The translations under genes were made by a program, and so were the position numbers. The notes under the pieces are model-generated. The model was not told the origin of the DNA, did not search any database, and saw only the letters and a program-made list of their open reading frames with translations. Shown here piece after piece: positions 20,057 through 30,842 of a stretch of DNA of 64,000 nucleotides (its first letter is position 1; every line of letters starts with the position of its first letter). This DNA comes from Meconema thalassinum (lineage: Eukaryota; Arthropoda; Insecta; Orthoptera; Tettigoniidae), in the NCBI GenBank assembly GCA_946902985.2, contig OX336388.2:1212758609-1212822608 (forward strand), read 5' to 3'.

Positions 20057-23000
20057 TACTAGCTGAAATACCCGTGCTTCGCTACGCGTCATAAATAAAT
20101 TAAAATATGAAGGTGACAGTTAAAACAGGGGATAGGCGAGGTGCTGCGCAGAGGGAGATTAAGGATGGAACATTTTGTTGGAGATACCTTTCGGATAGAA
20201 AATGTAATTTTAAACCTTGTATATGCCATCAAAAGTTTGCTATTTCTTAGCGTTCACTTTTTATTTGAAATGAAAATATGAAAGTTTGAAACCAAAGGGT
20301 GTAGTGACGTGACAAAATGGTCGCCATCTTTAAATAGTGCAAAGTATTGAAATCCAAAGTAGCCAATATGTTAACCAGGTAAATCAGCTACTTCCATGTA
20401 AAGTTCATGCAAATCGGACCAGTGCTTCTTGCGTGATTGAGTAATACAGACACACACCATCTCATTTTTGGCCTCGCATCGCTCGCGTCATAGTCGTGTC
20501 ATATTGTTATTCAATGAAATGCAGGTTTAACCCCGTTAACACGCCTTTAGAACCTGAATATCCAAAAATCCCTCCTTAGTAGACCTTTTCGACACACAAC
20601 AAACATATCCCCTTCTTCTAACTTTAATAGTTTTGGTTGGTCGATGAGAGTGAACATCAAAATATCCTTCCTTAGTGGAAGTTTTTCTTCCAGAATTTCA
20701 CCCCTCCCCATAGGCCCCTTAAATTGGATTTATGAAAAAACGGTCGAACACCTACTTATTTTAATTATTTAGTCTTTTTTTTCAGCTGATTGAAACTCGG
20801 AGAAAATCAAACTCCTCGCCTATGTCCTTTAAGAGATACACGCTCCGTTAGGAATCTTTCAACCCCCACTTTTCATCCCTTTCACCTCATAATATACACC
20901 ACATCGAAAAACCATTAGACATGTGTCGGCATATATACTAATCATTAAAAATAAGCTAAGTATCACATCCCCAAATGAAACCACTCGTGAGATATTGTTA
21001 TTCAATGAAATGCACGTTTACTCCCTTAACACCTCATTAGAACCTGAATATCCAAAACTATTTCCTTAGTGGACGTTTTCGACATACAACGAACATATCC
21101 CCAAAATTTCATTTTTCTTAATTCAATAATTTTGGCTGGGCGATGATGAGTGAGTGAGTCAGTCAGGACATTTTCTTTCATTTATTTTTGCGAATTTCAC
21201 CCCTCCCCATGAACCCCTTCAATTGGATTGATGAAAAAAACTGTCGAACACCTATTTACTTATTTAAAGCTGTTCCCCCCCCCCCCCCCCCGAGTTTGAT
21301 GAGTGAGTCAATCAGTTAGGACACTTTCTTTCCTGTTTCTTTCCCCCGAATTTTTCACCCCTCCCCATGGGCCCCTTCAATTGGATTTATGAAGAAATGG
21401 TCGAACACCTATTTACTTATTTTTTAAGATGCTTTTTCCGCTGAATTTCAAACTTATCGCCTATGTTGAATAAGAGATAACAGTACATGCTCCGTTAAGA
21501 ATCCTTCAACCCCTAATTTTCTCCCCTTTCACCTCATAATATACACCATATCGATAAACCCTTAGACATATGTCTGCTTATTTGGAATTATTAGTTTATA
21601 TGCCGAATATCAGATCCCCAAATGAAACAAATTGTGAGATATTGTTATTCAATGAAATGCAAGTTTAACCCCCTTAACACCCCTTCAGAACATGAATATC
21701 CAAAAATCCTTCCTTAGTGGACGCTTTCGACATACAATGAACATAACCCAAAAATGTCATGTTTCTAACTTCAATAATTTTGGCTGGCGATGATGAGTGA
21801 GTAAGTCAGGACATTTTCTTTTAATTATTTTTCAGAATTTCAACACTCTCATGAACCCCTTAAATTGGATTTTTGAAAAAAAAAACGGTCGAACACCTAT
21901 TTACTTATTTTAGAGCTGTTCCTCCCCCCTGGGTTTGATGAGTCAGTGAGTTAGGACACTTTCTTTCCTGTTTTTCCCCCCAGAATTTCACCCCTCTCCA
22001 AGGGGATTTATGAAAAAACGGTCGAACACCTATTTACTTATATTTTAAACTGCTTTTTCACGCCAAATGTCAAACTTCTTGCCTATGTCGTTTAAGAGAT
22101 ACACGCACCGTTAAGAATCCCTCAATCCCCAATTTTCACCCCTTTAACCTCATAATATAAACTACACATCGATAAACCCTTAGACATATGTCTTATTATT
22201 TTAATGATTAGTTTATATACCGAATATCACATCCCCAAAGAAACAACTCATGAGATATCGTTATTCAATGAAATGCACGTTTACCCCCTTAACACCTCTT
22301 TAATCCCCGAAGAAACAAAAATCATTCCTTAGTTGACGTTTTCGACATACAGCGAACATATTGCCAAAATTTCATGTTTCTAACTTTAATAGTTTTCGCT
22401 GGGCGTGATGAGTGAGTGAGTCAGACAGGACATTTTCTTTCAATTATTTTTACCAGAATTTCACCCCTCCCCATGGGCCCCTTAAATTGGATTGATGAAA
22501 AAACGCTTGAACACCTATTAACTTATTTTTTAAGCTGTCTTTTTCCCCTGAGTTTGATGAGTGAATTAGTCAGTTAGGACACTTTCTCTCCTTTTTTCCC
22601 CCAGAATTTCACCCCACCCCATTGGCCCCTTAAATTAATTTATGAAAAAACGGTGGAACACTGATTTACTTATTTTTTAAGCTGATTTTTTCTCTGAGTT
22701 TCAAATTTCTCGCCTATGACGTTTAAGAGATAGGCCTACACGCTTCGCTAGGAATCCTTCAACCCCCACCTTTCACCCCTTTCACCTCATAATAATACAC
22801 CACATCGAAAAACCCTTAGACACATGTCTGCTTATTTTTAATGATTAGTTTATATGCCGAGTATCACATCCACAAATGAAACCACTCGTGAGATATTGTT
22901 ATTCAATGAAATGCAGGTTTAACCCCCTTAAGATCCAATTAGAACCTCAATATTCCAAAATCCTCCCTTAGTGTATGGTTTTGACATACAACGAACATAT

Positions 23001-24150
23001 CCCATGCCATGCCATGTTTCCAACTTCAATATTTTTGGCTGGGCGATGATGAGTGAGTGAGGACATTTTCTTTCAATATTTTTTTCTTCAGAATTTTACT
23101 CCTCCCGATGAACCCCTTAAATTTGATTTATCAAAAAAACTGTCGAACACATATTTACTTTTTTTTAAGCAGGTTTTCCACCTGAGTTTGAAGATCGAGT
23201 GAGTCAATCGGTTAGGACACTTTCTTTCCTGTTTTTTCCCCCAGAATTTCTCCCCTCCACATGGCCTCTTAAATTGGATTTATGAAAAAAAACGGTCAAA
23301 CACCTATTTACTTATTTTTTATTATGATTTTTTTCCGCTGAGTTTCAAACTCCTCGCCTATGTCGTTTAAGAGATACAGGCTCCGTTAGGAATATTTCAA
23401 CTCCCACTTTTCACCCCTTTCACCTCATAATATACACCACATCGAAAAACCCTCAGAGACATGTCTGCTTATTTTTATTGATTAGTTTATATGCCGAGTA
23501 TCACATCCCCCAATGAAACCAATCGGGAGATATTGCTATTCAATGAAATGCAGGTCTACCCCCTTAACACCCTTTTAGAACCTGAATATCCAAAAATCCT
23601 TTCTTAGTGAGCGTTTGCGGCCCTTGAGGAAGTTGCATACCAAATTTCATTCCAATCCGTTGGGTGGTTTCTGAGATTTCGTGATGAATGTGTGAGTAAG
23701 TGAGTGAGTGGTATTTGTCAAATATCTAGTAGATAGTGTCAAGTCTTTGTTATGCTAAACTCAGTTGACAGTGCTGTGTGAGCAGTTGAGTAACTAACGG
23801 GATTTCAAGTAAAGCTCCTCATTTTCTAAACCGGTAGTGCAGAGCGGAACTGGCATCCAGTCGGCCGTGTCTCGACTTGAGCTATGTTGCCATGGAAACT
23901 ATCTGCCTTTCCATTCCTTCATGAGTATATTTTATGAATTTATTAGCCTTTGCTCGAGTGCAAATGGGCCGAAATCGGAAGAATGAGAAAGACTATCGAA
24001 AATTCATGTAGGCAGCGGTTCCTTCTGGGTCCTAAACTATGTGTATGCAAAATTTGGTTGAGATTGGTGGAACGGTGTGGATTTGTATACGGAACCAACC
24101 CACCCACATACATACATACAGACTTTCACTTTTATAAATAAGATTTATAT
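20057..24150 (-). mobile_element. Long Helentron-like element, minus strand, with an about 640-bp array
   Basis: Read on the minus strand, it starts near ATTTATAAAAGTGAAAGTCT followed by a (GTAT)n-like run (24110-24140). It ends CGTAGCGAAGCACGGGTATT then TCAGCTAGTATA (about 20055-20090), the classic end of Helentron/HINE-type elements. A head module at 23795-23905 matches 13283-13390 in the opposite orientation. Between lies an array of five to six large repeat units. At about 4.1 kb it encodes no transposition protein, so it would depend on a helper. Confidence 0.62.
20505..23640 (-). repeat. Tandem array, about 640-bp unit, about 5-6 copies
   Basis: The word TTATTCAATGAAATGCA (with variants) occurs near 20507, 20998, 21645, 22260, 22899 and 23536, with intervals of about 491, 647, 615, 639 and 637 bp. 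The first unit is shortened. Each full unit contains ACCTCATAATATACACCACA, GAACCTGAATATCCAAAA, TTTTCGACATACAACGAAC and two related sub-blocks with GGACATTTTCTTTC/GGACACTTTCTTTC and TCGAACACCTATTTACTTAT, about 162 bp apart. A C-run of about 18 lies at 21275-21291. Confidence 0.92.
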
Positions 24151-24328
24151 AATATAAAACAATTCATTCATACATCCACAAAAATTGTAGATAATACGGA
24201 TTAATTAGAAAATAAGTATTAATTGCTAAAAGAAGATACCGGTAACCATAAATAATAATTATTCTAATAATAGAGATAAACATAAAGCAATAATAATGTA
24301 CACTTTCTTTCATGCTTCAACTCATGCA

Positions 24329-25200
24329 CCGTACATCACTGTCTCCTGATCTGGTGCTTCCTTATCAACTCCTTGAATTTACCAACATCAGAAGGCAAAG
24401 GGCTGAAAATGCCCCCTGGCAAACCGTTCCATTCTACATCCCCCCTCCCAATGATCGAGCATTTTCCCCAGTTACTGTTCCACTGACTTAATTTTAATTT
24501 ATAAGAATGACTATATCTGCCCATATATGACCCTTTCTTTCCCAATCTCTCATGAATGTCTTACCATGCAATTAAGCTAAGAACATACCCCCTATTCTTG
24601 CTCTTGAACGTCTACCAGCCAGACTTTCCCAACCCAAATCCTGAATTATTCCACCTACACTACTCGTCAACCTGTGGTCCTCAATTACATATCTGGCAGC
24701 CTTCCTTTGAACTCCTTCCAATTCCTTTATTAGGTACATTTGGTATGGATCCCACACTCTCCCAGCATATTCCAGCAGCGGACGGACTAGGGATATGTAT
24801 GCCCTTTCCCTAATCTCTCTGCCAGCCCCGTTAAATACTCGCATAACCATATGAAGCGACTTGTAAGCTTTCTTCACTATTTCCCCCATGTGCTTACCCC
24901 AATGCAAATTCGCGCCCCCCACAGTTACTCCTAAATACCTACATTCATCCCCAAATATTACTCTATTTTCACTTACTGAATATTCAAAAACAATTTGATT
25001 TCTTTTATTGACACATCTCACAGCCTGAAATTTATTTGAATTTATCATCATACCACTTTTATCCGTCGAGCTTTGTATGGCAGTCAAGTCGCTCTGCAAT
25101 ATACTGCAGTCATCCGGGTGATTTATCCTCCTGTATACTACTATATCGTCAGCAAATAACCTTATCTGGGATGATATTTTAACTCCTATGTCGTTTATGT
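24329..25200 (-). pseudogene. LINE reverse-transcriptase fragment (CR1/jockey-like), 5'-truncated
   Basis: The minus strand encodes INDIGVKISSQIRLFADDIV, holding the catalytic FADD box. It continues ECRYLGVTVGGANLHWGKHM, KKAYKSLHMVMRVF, RAYISLVRPLLEYAGRVWDP and LEGVQRKAARYV. This is the C-terminal half of a non-LTR reverse transcriptase in the usual order. The fingers and first catalytic motifs are missing: upstream of about 25200 the frame runs into unrelated sequence that belongs to an inverted repeat. Endonuclease and ORF1 are absent, as is usual for a 5'-truncated insertion. The exact clade is uncertain. Confidence 0.87.
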
Positions 25201-25202
25201 TA

Positions 25203-25565
25203 ATGCACGTCTTCCGCCAGCCAACCGAATTCGGTCCGCAGATTGCCCGGAGGTAGAAACTGTACCAGAGTACATTCATTAATGGAAAATTCGCAAGCAA
25301 AACATGATTAAAGAACTTACTTTTTCACAGATGATGCTAAAATTGTTCTCCTTCAGCTGACAGACAGGCGTTGTATCGAGTAAATAAATTAGCGTTTACA
25401 CGTTGTAATTCTACTTCCTTAATGAGGGATATCTGCTGCCGTATATTGTTAAGTTCCTTAATCGTGATTTGCTGCTAAATTTACCATTAATTAATGTACT
25501 CTGTTACGGTTTTAACTTCCATGCAATCTGCGTCCCGAGTTCGGTTGGCTGGCGGGAGGCGTGCG
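25203..25565. repeat. Inverted repeat pair, arms about 115 bp, spacer about 125 bp
   Basis: The right arm (25449-25565) reads AAGTTCCTTAATCGTGATTT, CCATTAATTAATGTACTCTG, GCAATCTGCGTCCC and AGTTCGGTTGGCTGGCGGGA. The complement of the left arm (25203-25322) reads AAGTTCTTTAATCATGTTTT, CCATTAATGAATGTACTCTG, GCAATCTGCGGACC and ATTCGGTTGGCTGGCGGAAG. The arms are roughly 75-80% alike by eye. This may be two opposed copies of a short repeat or a foldback element. Confidence 0.8.
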
Positions 25566-25619
25566 CGCGCCTGCTAGCTGGCCGCTGGTCCCACTCCAGC
25601 AAAGGAATCATCCTGTATA

Positions 25620-25710
25620 TCTTAATCACATGTAACTTGTTTCAGGTTATGTTTTCACATATTCCAGTAATTGGAATTATTTTGTGTTGACCGACTGAAA
25701 GTTACAATAT
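25620..25710 (+). repeat. GTTGACCGACTGAAA repeat, second copy
   Basis: ATCACATGTAACTTGTTTCAG ends of the leader are followed by GTGTTGACCGACTGAAAG, matching the family seen at 92-235 and 46138-46325. The copy is short and stops where the family A SINE target site begins. Confidence 0.5.
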
Positions 25711-25727
25711 CAACAAACCATAAGACA

Positions 25728-25924
25728 TCGGGGGCGTGGTGGCTCAGCGGTCAAGCTGTATGCCTCTCACCAAGGCGGACCAGGTTCGATTCCCGGTCAC
25801 TGCATGTGAGATTTTCGATGTGAAATGCCATGTTCTGTGGTTCGGATTCCACGCAAAACGGAGGTCCCGTGGCTTATGATCGCGAGATTAACGGTCACGT
25901 TAAACTAAAAGCTTCCTTCCTTCC
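25728..25924 (+). repeat. Family A SINE with 13-bp target duplication
   Basis: A near-complete copy of the same tRNA-derived SINE as at 903-1099, with GTGGCTCAGCGGTCAAGC, box B GGTTCGATTCCC and a CTTCCTTCC tail. AAACCATAAGACA at 25715-25727 repeats at 25925-25937, setting the boundaries. Confidence 0.92.
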
Positions 25925-25937
25925 AAACCATAAGACA

Positions 25938-28289
25938 GATAATTACATAAACATAATTAAAGGATCTGAAGATGTTCGGTTTGCGAACGAAATTTATTGT
26001 CTCCTTAATTATTTAAGTTTTGAAGTGTATTATAATAATTAAGTGTGTATTTCATTTCAGGTAGCCTACATTGTGGGGTTTGAAGCCACTAAACTTTTGT
26101 CAGGTAGCCTATTTGGGTAGAATATATCAACATTAACCGCTTAAGGTAATTGAACTTCCCTTATGCGTTCACCGACTGCAGTTCATTTCTAACATCAGCG
26201 CACAAATTTCCCACGGACTATAACTACACCAGTCTTCTTTGGAGGCCTATGATCGGTGTATGAGAAATATCCTTTGCGTGATGTTGTAAGAGAACGTATT
26301 CTTTCTACCTCGGTTCATCTCAAATATATCTGTATGGTGTAAAAATCTCAATTTCTTGCAAAGAATTAAAATTTCGGACTTTCGTTTTTTTGTTGCTTTA
26401 TTTAAATGACGCACATTGGCTCGCATCAGGCCAGTTTGAGAGGCTCGTTTTACCAATCACACACTTTGTTTTAGTCCGACTGAAAGCTCTCCTTATCGCC
26501 GGGTGTAAGCAGGGCGGAGGTTTTATTGCCCTGAGGTGAGGGAGGAGGGGGATGATTCATCTCCGGGCAATAAAACGCAAGACGACGCACGTTAATCACA
26601 GACGTAGTAAAAGTGTAGAAGACAGCAGTTGAGGGCTAGCATAAGGCAGGACTGGGGTTTACATGTGTGAGCAACCAGTCTGCCTGTCTTCTGCAAGAAC
26701 AAGATCCACTCAAAATGTATTTTCATAATAATCCTTCACCCTTACAACAAACTACTCCCTGTGTGGAGTTGTCTATTTCATGGCTGTAGCGTTGTTCATG
26801 GATATAATTGGACTCTGGTGACAATACTTCTTTCTTGCCGTATCGGCACATCGATAAAATATATCACTAGGCGTGCCGAAAGGTGGAGGTAGATTTCACC
26901 GGGCAAATAAAATATTTTGTATTCACTAAATGTATCCATTGTTGTATACCTGCAAAAGTTCTTCATGTGTAGCATACTGTAGAGTACGTAAAGTATAATT
27001 CCGAAATTATTTGCTCTTGGCGTAAGGGTGGGTCATATCTAAAATTATTTCAGACAAAAAGTTTTAGGTACGGTTTAGAGGAATATTGGCCATTTTAAAC
27101 GGTTTTGATGTTGTGCCTAGGGAGTTATGATTTTTTTTCTCTCAAAACTCCATTCTCCCCACCTCTTTGGTCAATAGTTGGTGCTATCAAAAATGTTTAC
27201 CGAGAAACATATTTGGCCCTTATCCGAAGAATAGTACGAACATTGAGTGGATTCGATTTATCACATACGGTACAAAAAATATCAATAAAAATTTATTTAT
27301 TTATATCTTTAGCATTACAGATTCAATATGTACACAGATGATAATTAGTTTAGGAAAGGAAAACAAACTATATATTTATATCTAAACTGTTTATGTAAGT
27401 AATTGTCTCCGGTGATCAATGAGCGAAATAAGTGACGTTGCCACTGTACTTTCTTTTAGGACACTTGGTGAGAAATTATTTTCCATTTATAATGGAAGTC
27501 TGCACCGTTGCCATGATCCGTACGATCCTTTTGAGAGTTGACCATGTTTTCCGAGGAAACTCAAATCCAGGTGGCAGCGATGATCCAATGCGTGGTAAGG
27601 TTGATCCAGGGCTAGTATCCTGTCTTCGCTGCTATTATTTAGTTATGTTGAAGTTGGATTTCTCCAAGTCTATTTCGACCGGACATATCTCTCTCCCGGT
27701 CAAGATGCAATAATAATATTAAGGGAATTTCACCCAAACGTGCATTACAAGTATTAATTATATTGTTCTCTTCCGACACATACTGAAGTGATATCGAAGG
27801 CACCGTTTTTCACAAAGTTTGCACACACAAACCTAGGAAGGTTCGTGATATTAATTTCGTTTGCATAATGTGTGATGGTATCCGAGGATCGCCAGTCTTG
27901 TTAAAACGCTGCGTAACTTGTTATTCGTGCCCGTCCAATTCCGGTTGAGCATCGCATCGACTGAATAGAAATCATTCCAAATTTCCTTTCTCTTCTCTTG
28001 CCTACGTTCTTTCAGTCAAGTTTCTTGGCTTGTGGATGGTAGCAATATTTTTGCGTAGATACTCTATTTAAAATGTTTTATGAGCAAGTTCATAAGCTAG
28101 CCTGAAGGAAGCTAACTTTGGAATCCCAAGAACCACTTTGAGATATCGTGCTTTTAATTGTGCTCGTATTCAACTCGTGATAGCTAGGAATGTTATAGTG
28201 ATATTTCACTTTTTCGAAAACTCCCCCTCATTTCTACATATGGGTGCGATTTTTCCCTTTAGCGAACTCTACGAAGATTTCTAACGGTT
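25938..28289. other. Unassigned intergenic stretch
   Basis: No gene or defined element. A small inverted pair, GTTTTATTGCCC (about 26520) and GGGCAATAAAAC (about 26566), could form a hairpin, and a third partial copy GGGCAAATAAAAT lies at 26899. Open frames here are short and domain-free. Confidence 0.4.
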
Positions 28290-30842
28290 ATATCTTTATA
28301 TATAATTCTTCGACACGTGTGTATGTCACTGAACTCATCCTAAACGCCTGGGTCGATTTTGATGAAATTTTGTATGAATGTTAGGGTGGGCCCATGTATG
28401 GTTTAGATTCACAATTTGACCAGATAGGTGGAATTTTAGAATTTTAGAACCACAATTTACACACAAATTTAGAACCACAATATACAGTCATAAACAGTCG
28501 TCATGGAAACCACTAGCCTTAGTGAAAAGTGATCCTTTTGGACTGTGTGTCTCTGCACGTAGAGTCACCTGGTCGCAACCTGAGCAACTACCGCCATAAC
28601 ATACACTCCGCCCATGGCGGAAAGTTGTGTTTTATACCCAAGGTGGCAGGGATGTCGATTTCTGATTGTCTCTTCACGTTAGAGCGTTTCAAAGTTCCGT
28701 ATGCGTTCATATACCGATGGCGATGAAACTTGGGTGAGGATGTTGAGTGCACTCCAGGGAAGGTGTTTAGCTTAGTAAATCCATTTTACAATAGATAGCG
28801 CACGACTAGATTCAACAAATGAGCGACGACGCGCGAAGCGTTTCAAAAAGTATGCATTCAAATACAATTCGTCCGATAGCGATGAAACTTGGGTGAGACG
28901 TTGTGTACACTCCAGGGAAGGCTTCTGGCTTAGTAAATTCATTTTACTATAGGTAGCGCACGAGTAGATTCAACAAATGAGCGACGACGCGCGAAATGTT
29001 TCAACAAAATCCCGTATAAGTTTATATACCATTCATCGATTGCGATGAAACTTTGATGAGTTGTTGTGTACACTTACGTGAAGGTTTCTAACTTAGTAAA
29101 TCCGTTTCACAGGAAGTTAAGCACGAGTAGATTAAACAAATGAGCGCCGACGCACGAAGCGTTTCAACAAGGTCCCGTATGCGTTCAAATACCATTTGTC
29201 CGATAGGGATGAAACTTGAGTGATATGTTGTGTGCACTCCTGGGAAGGCTTCTGGCTTAGTAAATTAATTTTACAATAGGTAGCGCACGACTAGATTCAA
29301 CAAATGAGTGACAACGCGCGAAGCGTTTCAACAAAATCCCGTATAAGTTTATATACCATTCATCGATTGAGATGCAACTTTGATGAGTTGTTGTGTACAC
29401 TTACGTGAAGGTTTCTAACTTAGTAAATCCATTTCACAGAAGATTGCGCACGAGTAGATTCAACAAATGAGCGGCGACGTGCGAAGCGTTTCAACAAGGT
29501 CCCGTATGTGTTCAAATACCATTCGTCCGATAGCGATGAAACTTGGGTGAGATGTTGCGTACCCTCCAGGGGAGGCTTCTCGATTAGTAAATCCATTTTA
29601 CAATAGGTAGCGCGCGAGTAGATTCTACAAATGAGCGACGATGTGCGAACGTTTGAACTAAGTCCCGTATGCGTTCATATACCATTCATCCGATTGCAAT
29701 GAAACTTGGGTGAGATGTTGTGTACACTTACGTGAGGGTTTCTAACTTAGTAAATCCATTTCACAGGAGGTTGCGTACGAGTAGATTCAACAAAAGAGCG
29801 ACGACGCGCGAAGCGTTTCAATAAGGTCCCGTATGCGATCAAATACCATTCGTCCGATTACGATGAAACTTGGGTGAGATGTTGTGTACACCCTACGGAA
29901 GGTTTCTGGCTTAATAAATCCATTTTACAATTGGTAGCGCACGAGTAGATTCAACAAATGAGTGATGGCACGCGAATCATTTCAACAAAGTACCATATGC
30001 GTCCATATACCATTTATCCAATTGCGATGAAACTTTGGTGAATTGTTGTGTACACTTCAGTAAAGGTTTCTGGCTCAGTAAATTCATTTTACAATAGGTA
30101 GCGCACGAGTAGATTCAACAAATGTGCGATAGCGCGCGAATCGTTTCAACATAGTCCTGTATGCGTTCATATTCCATTTATCCGATTACGATGAAACTTT
30201 GGTGAATTGTTGTGTACACTCCAGAAAAGCTTTCTGGATTAGTTAATTCAGTTTTTAATAAGTAGCGCAAGAGTAGATTCAACAAATGAGCGACAGCGCG
30301 TGAATCGTTTCCACAATGTCGCGTATGCGATGAAATCTTGGTGAATGATTGAGTACACTCCAGAGAAGTTTTCAGGCTTAGTAAATCTATTTTACAATAG
30401 GTAGCGCATGAGTAGATTCAACAAATGAGTGACGGCACGCGAATCGTTTAAAAAAATCCCGTATACGTCCATATGTCATTCATCCGATTCCGATGAAACT
30501 TTGATGAGTTGTTGTGTATACTTATGTGAAGTTTTCTAACTTAGTAAATCAATTTCACAGTTGGTAGAGCACGAGTAGATTCAACAAATGTGTGACAGCG
30601 CACGGATCCTTTAAACAAAATCCCGTATGCGTTTTATGCCATTTATCCAATTGCGATGAAACGTTGGAGAGTTGTTGTGCACGCTCCCACGAATGTTTCT
30701 AGATTAGTTAATTCATTTCACGATAGTTTAGAGGCAGTTAACAGAAATTGAAAAAAATATTGTGAATCCAAAGGCACTTCAAGAAACAAAGTTACAACAC
30801 TTTCTTTGATTGGCAGGACAACGTCTGCCGGGTCAGCTAGTT
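28290..30842 (+). mobile_element. Non-autonomous Helentron-like element carrying an about 164-bp array (copy 2)
   Basis: It begins ATATCTTTATATATAATTCT, then CGACACGTGTGTATGTCACT and a CCTAAACGCCTGGGTCGATT-type head, common in Helentron-associated elements. It ends ACGTCTGCCGGGTCAGCTAG. Its last 100 bp match the copy at 13073-15326 (CACTTCAAGAAACAAAGTTA, CTTTCTTTGATTGGCA), while its head differs from that copy. No protein is encoded. Confidence 0.6.
28690..30720 (+). repeat. Tandem array, about 164-bp unit, about 12 copies, partly dimeric
   Basis: Anchor words (AAATGAGCGACGAC and variants) fall near 28821, 28979, 29142, 29305, 29469, 29632, 29796, 29960, 30123, 30288, 30428 and 30590, with spacing mostly 162-165 bp. 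It is the same repeat family as 13440-15200. From about 28.9 to 29.9 kb two subtypes alternate. Confidence 0.93.
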
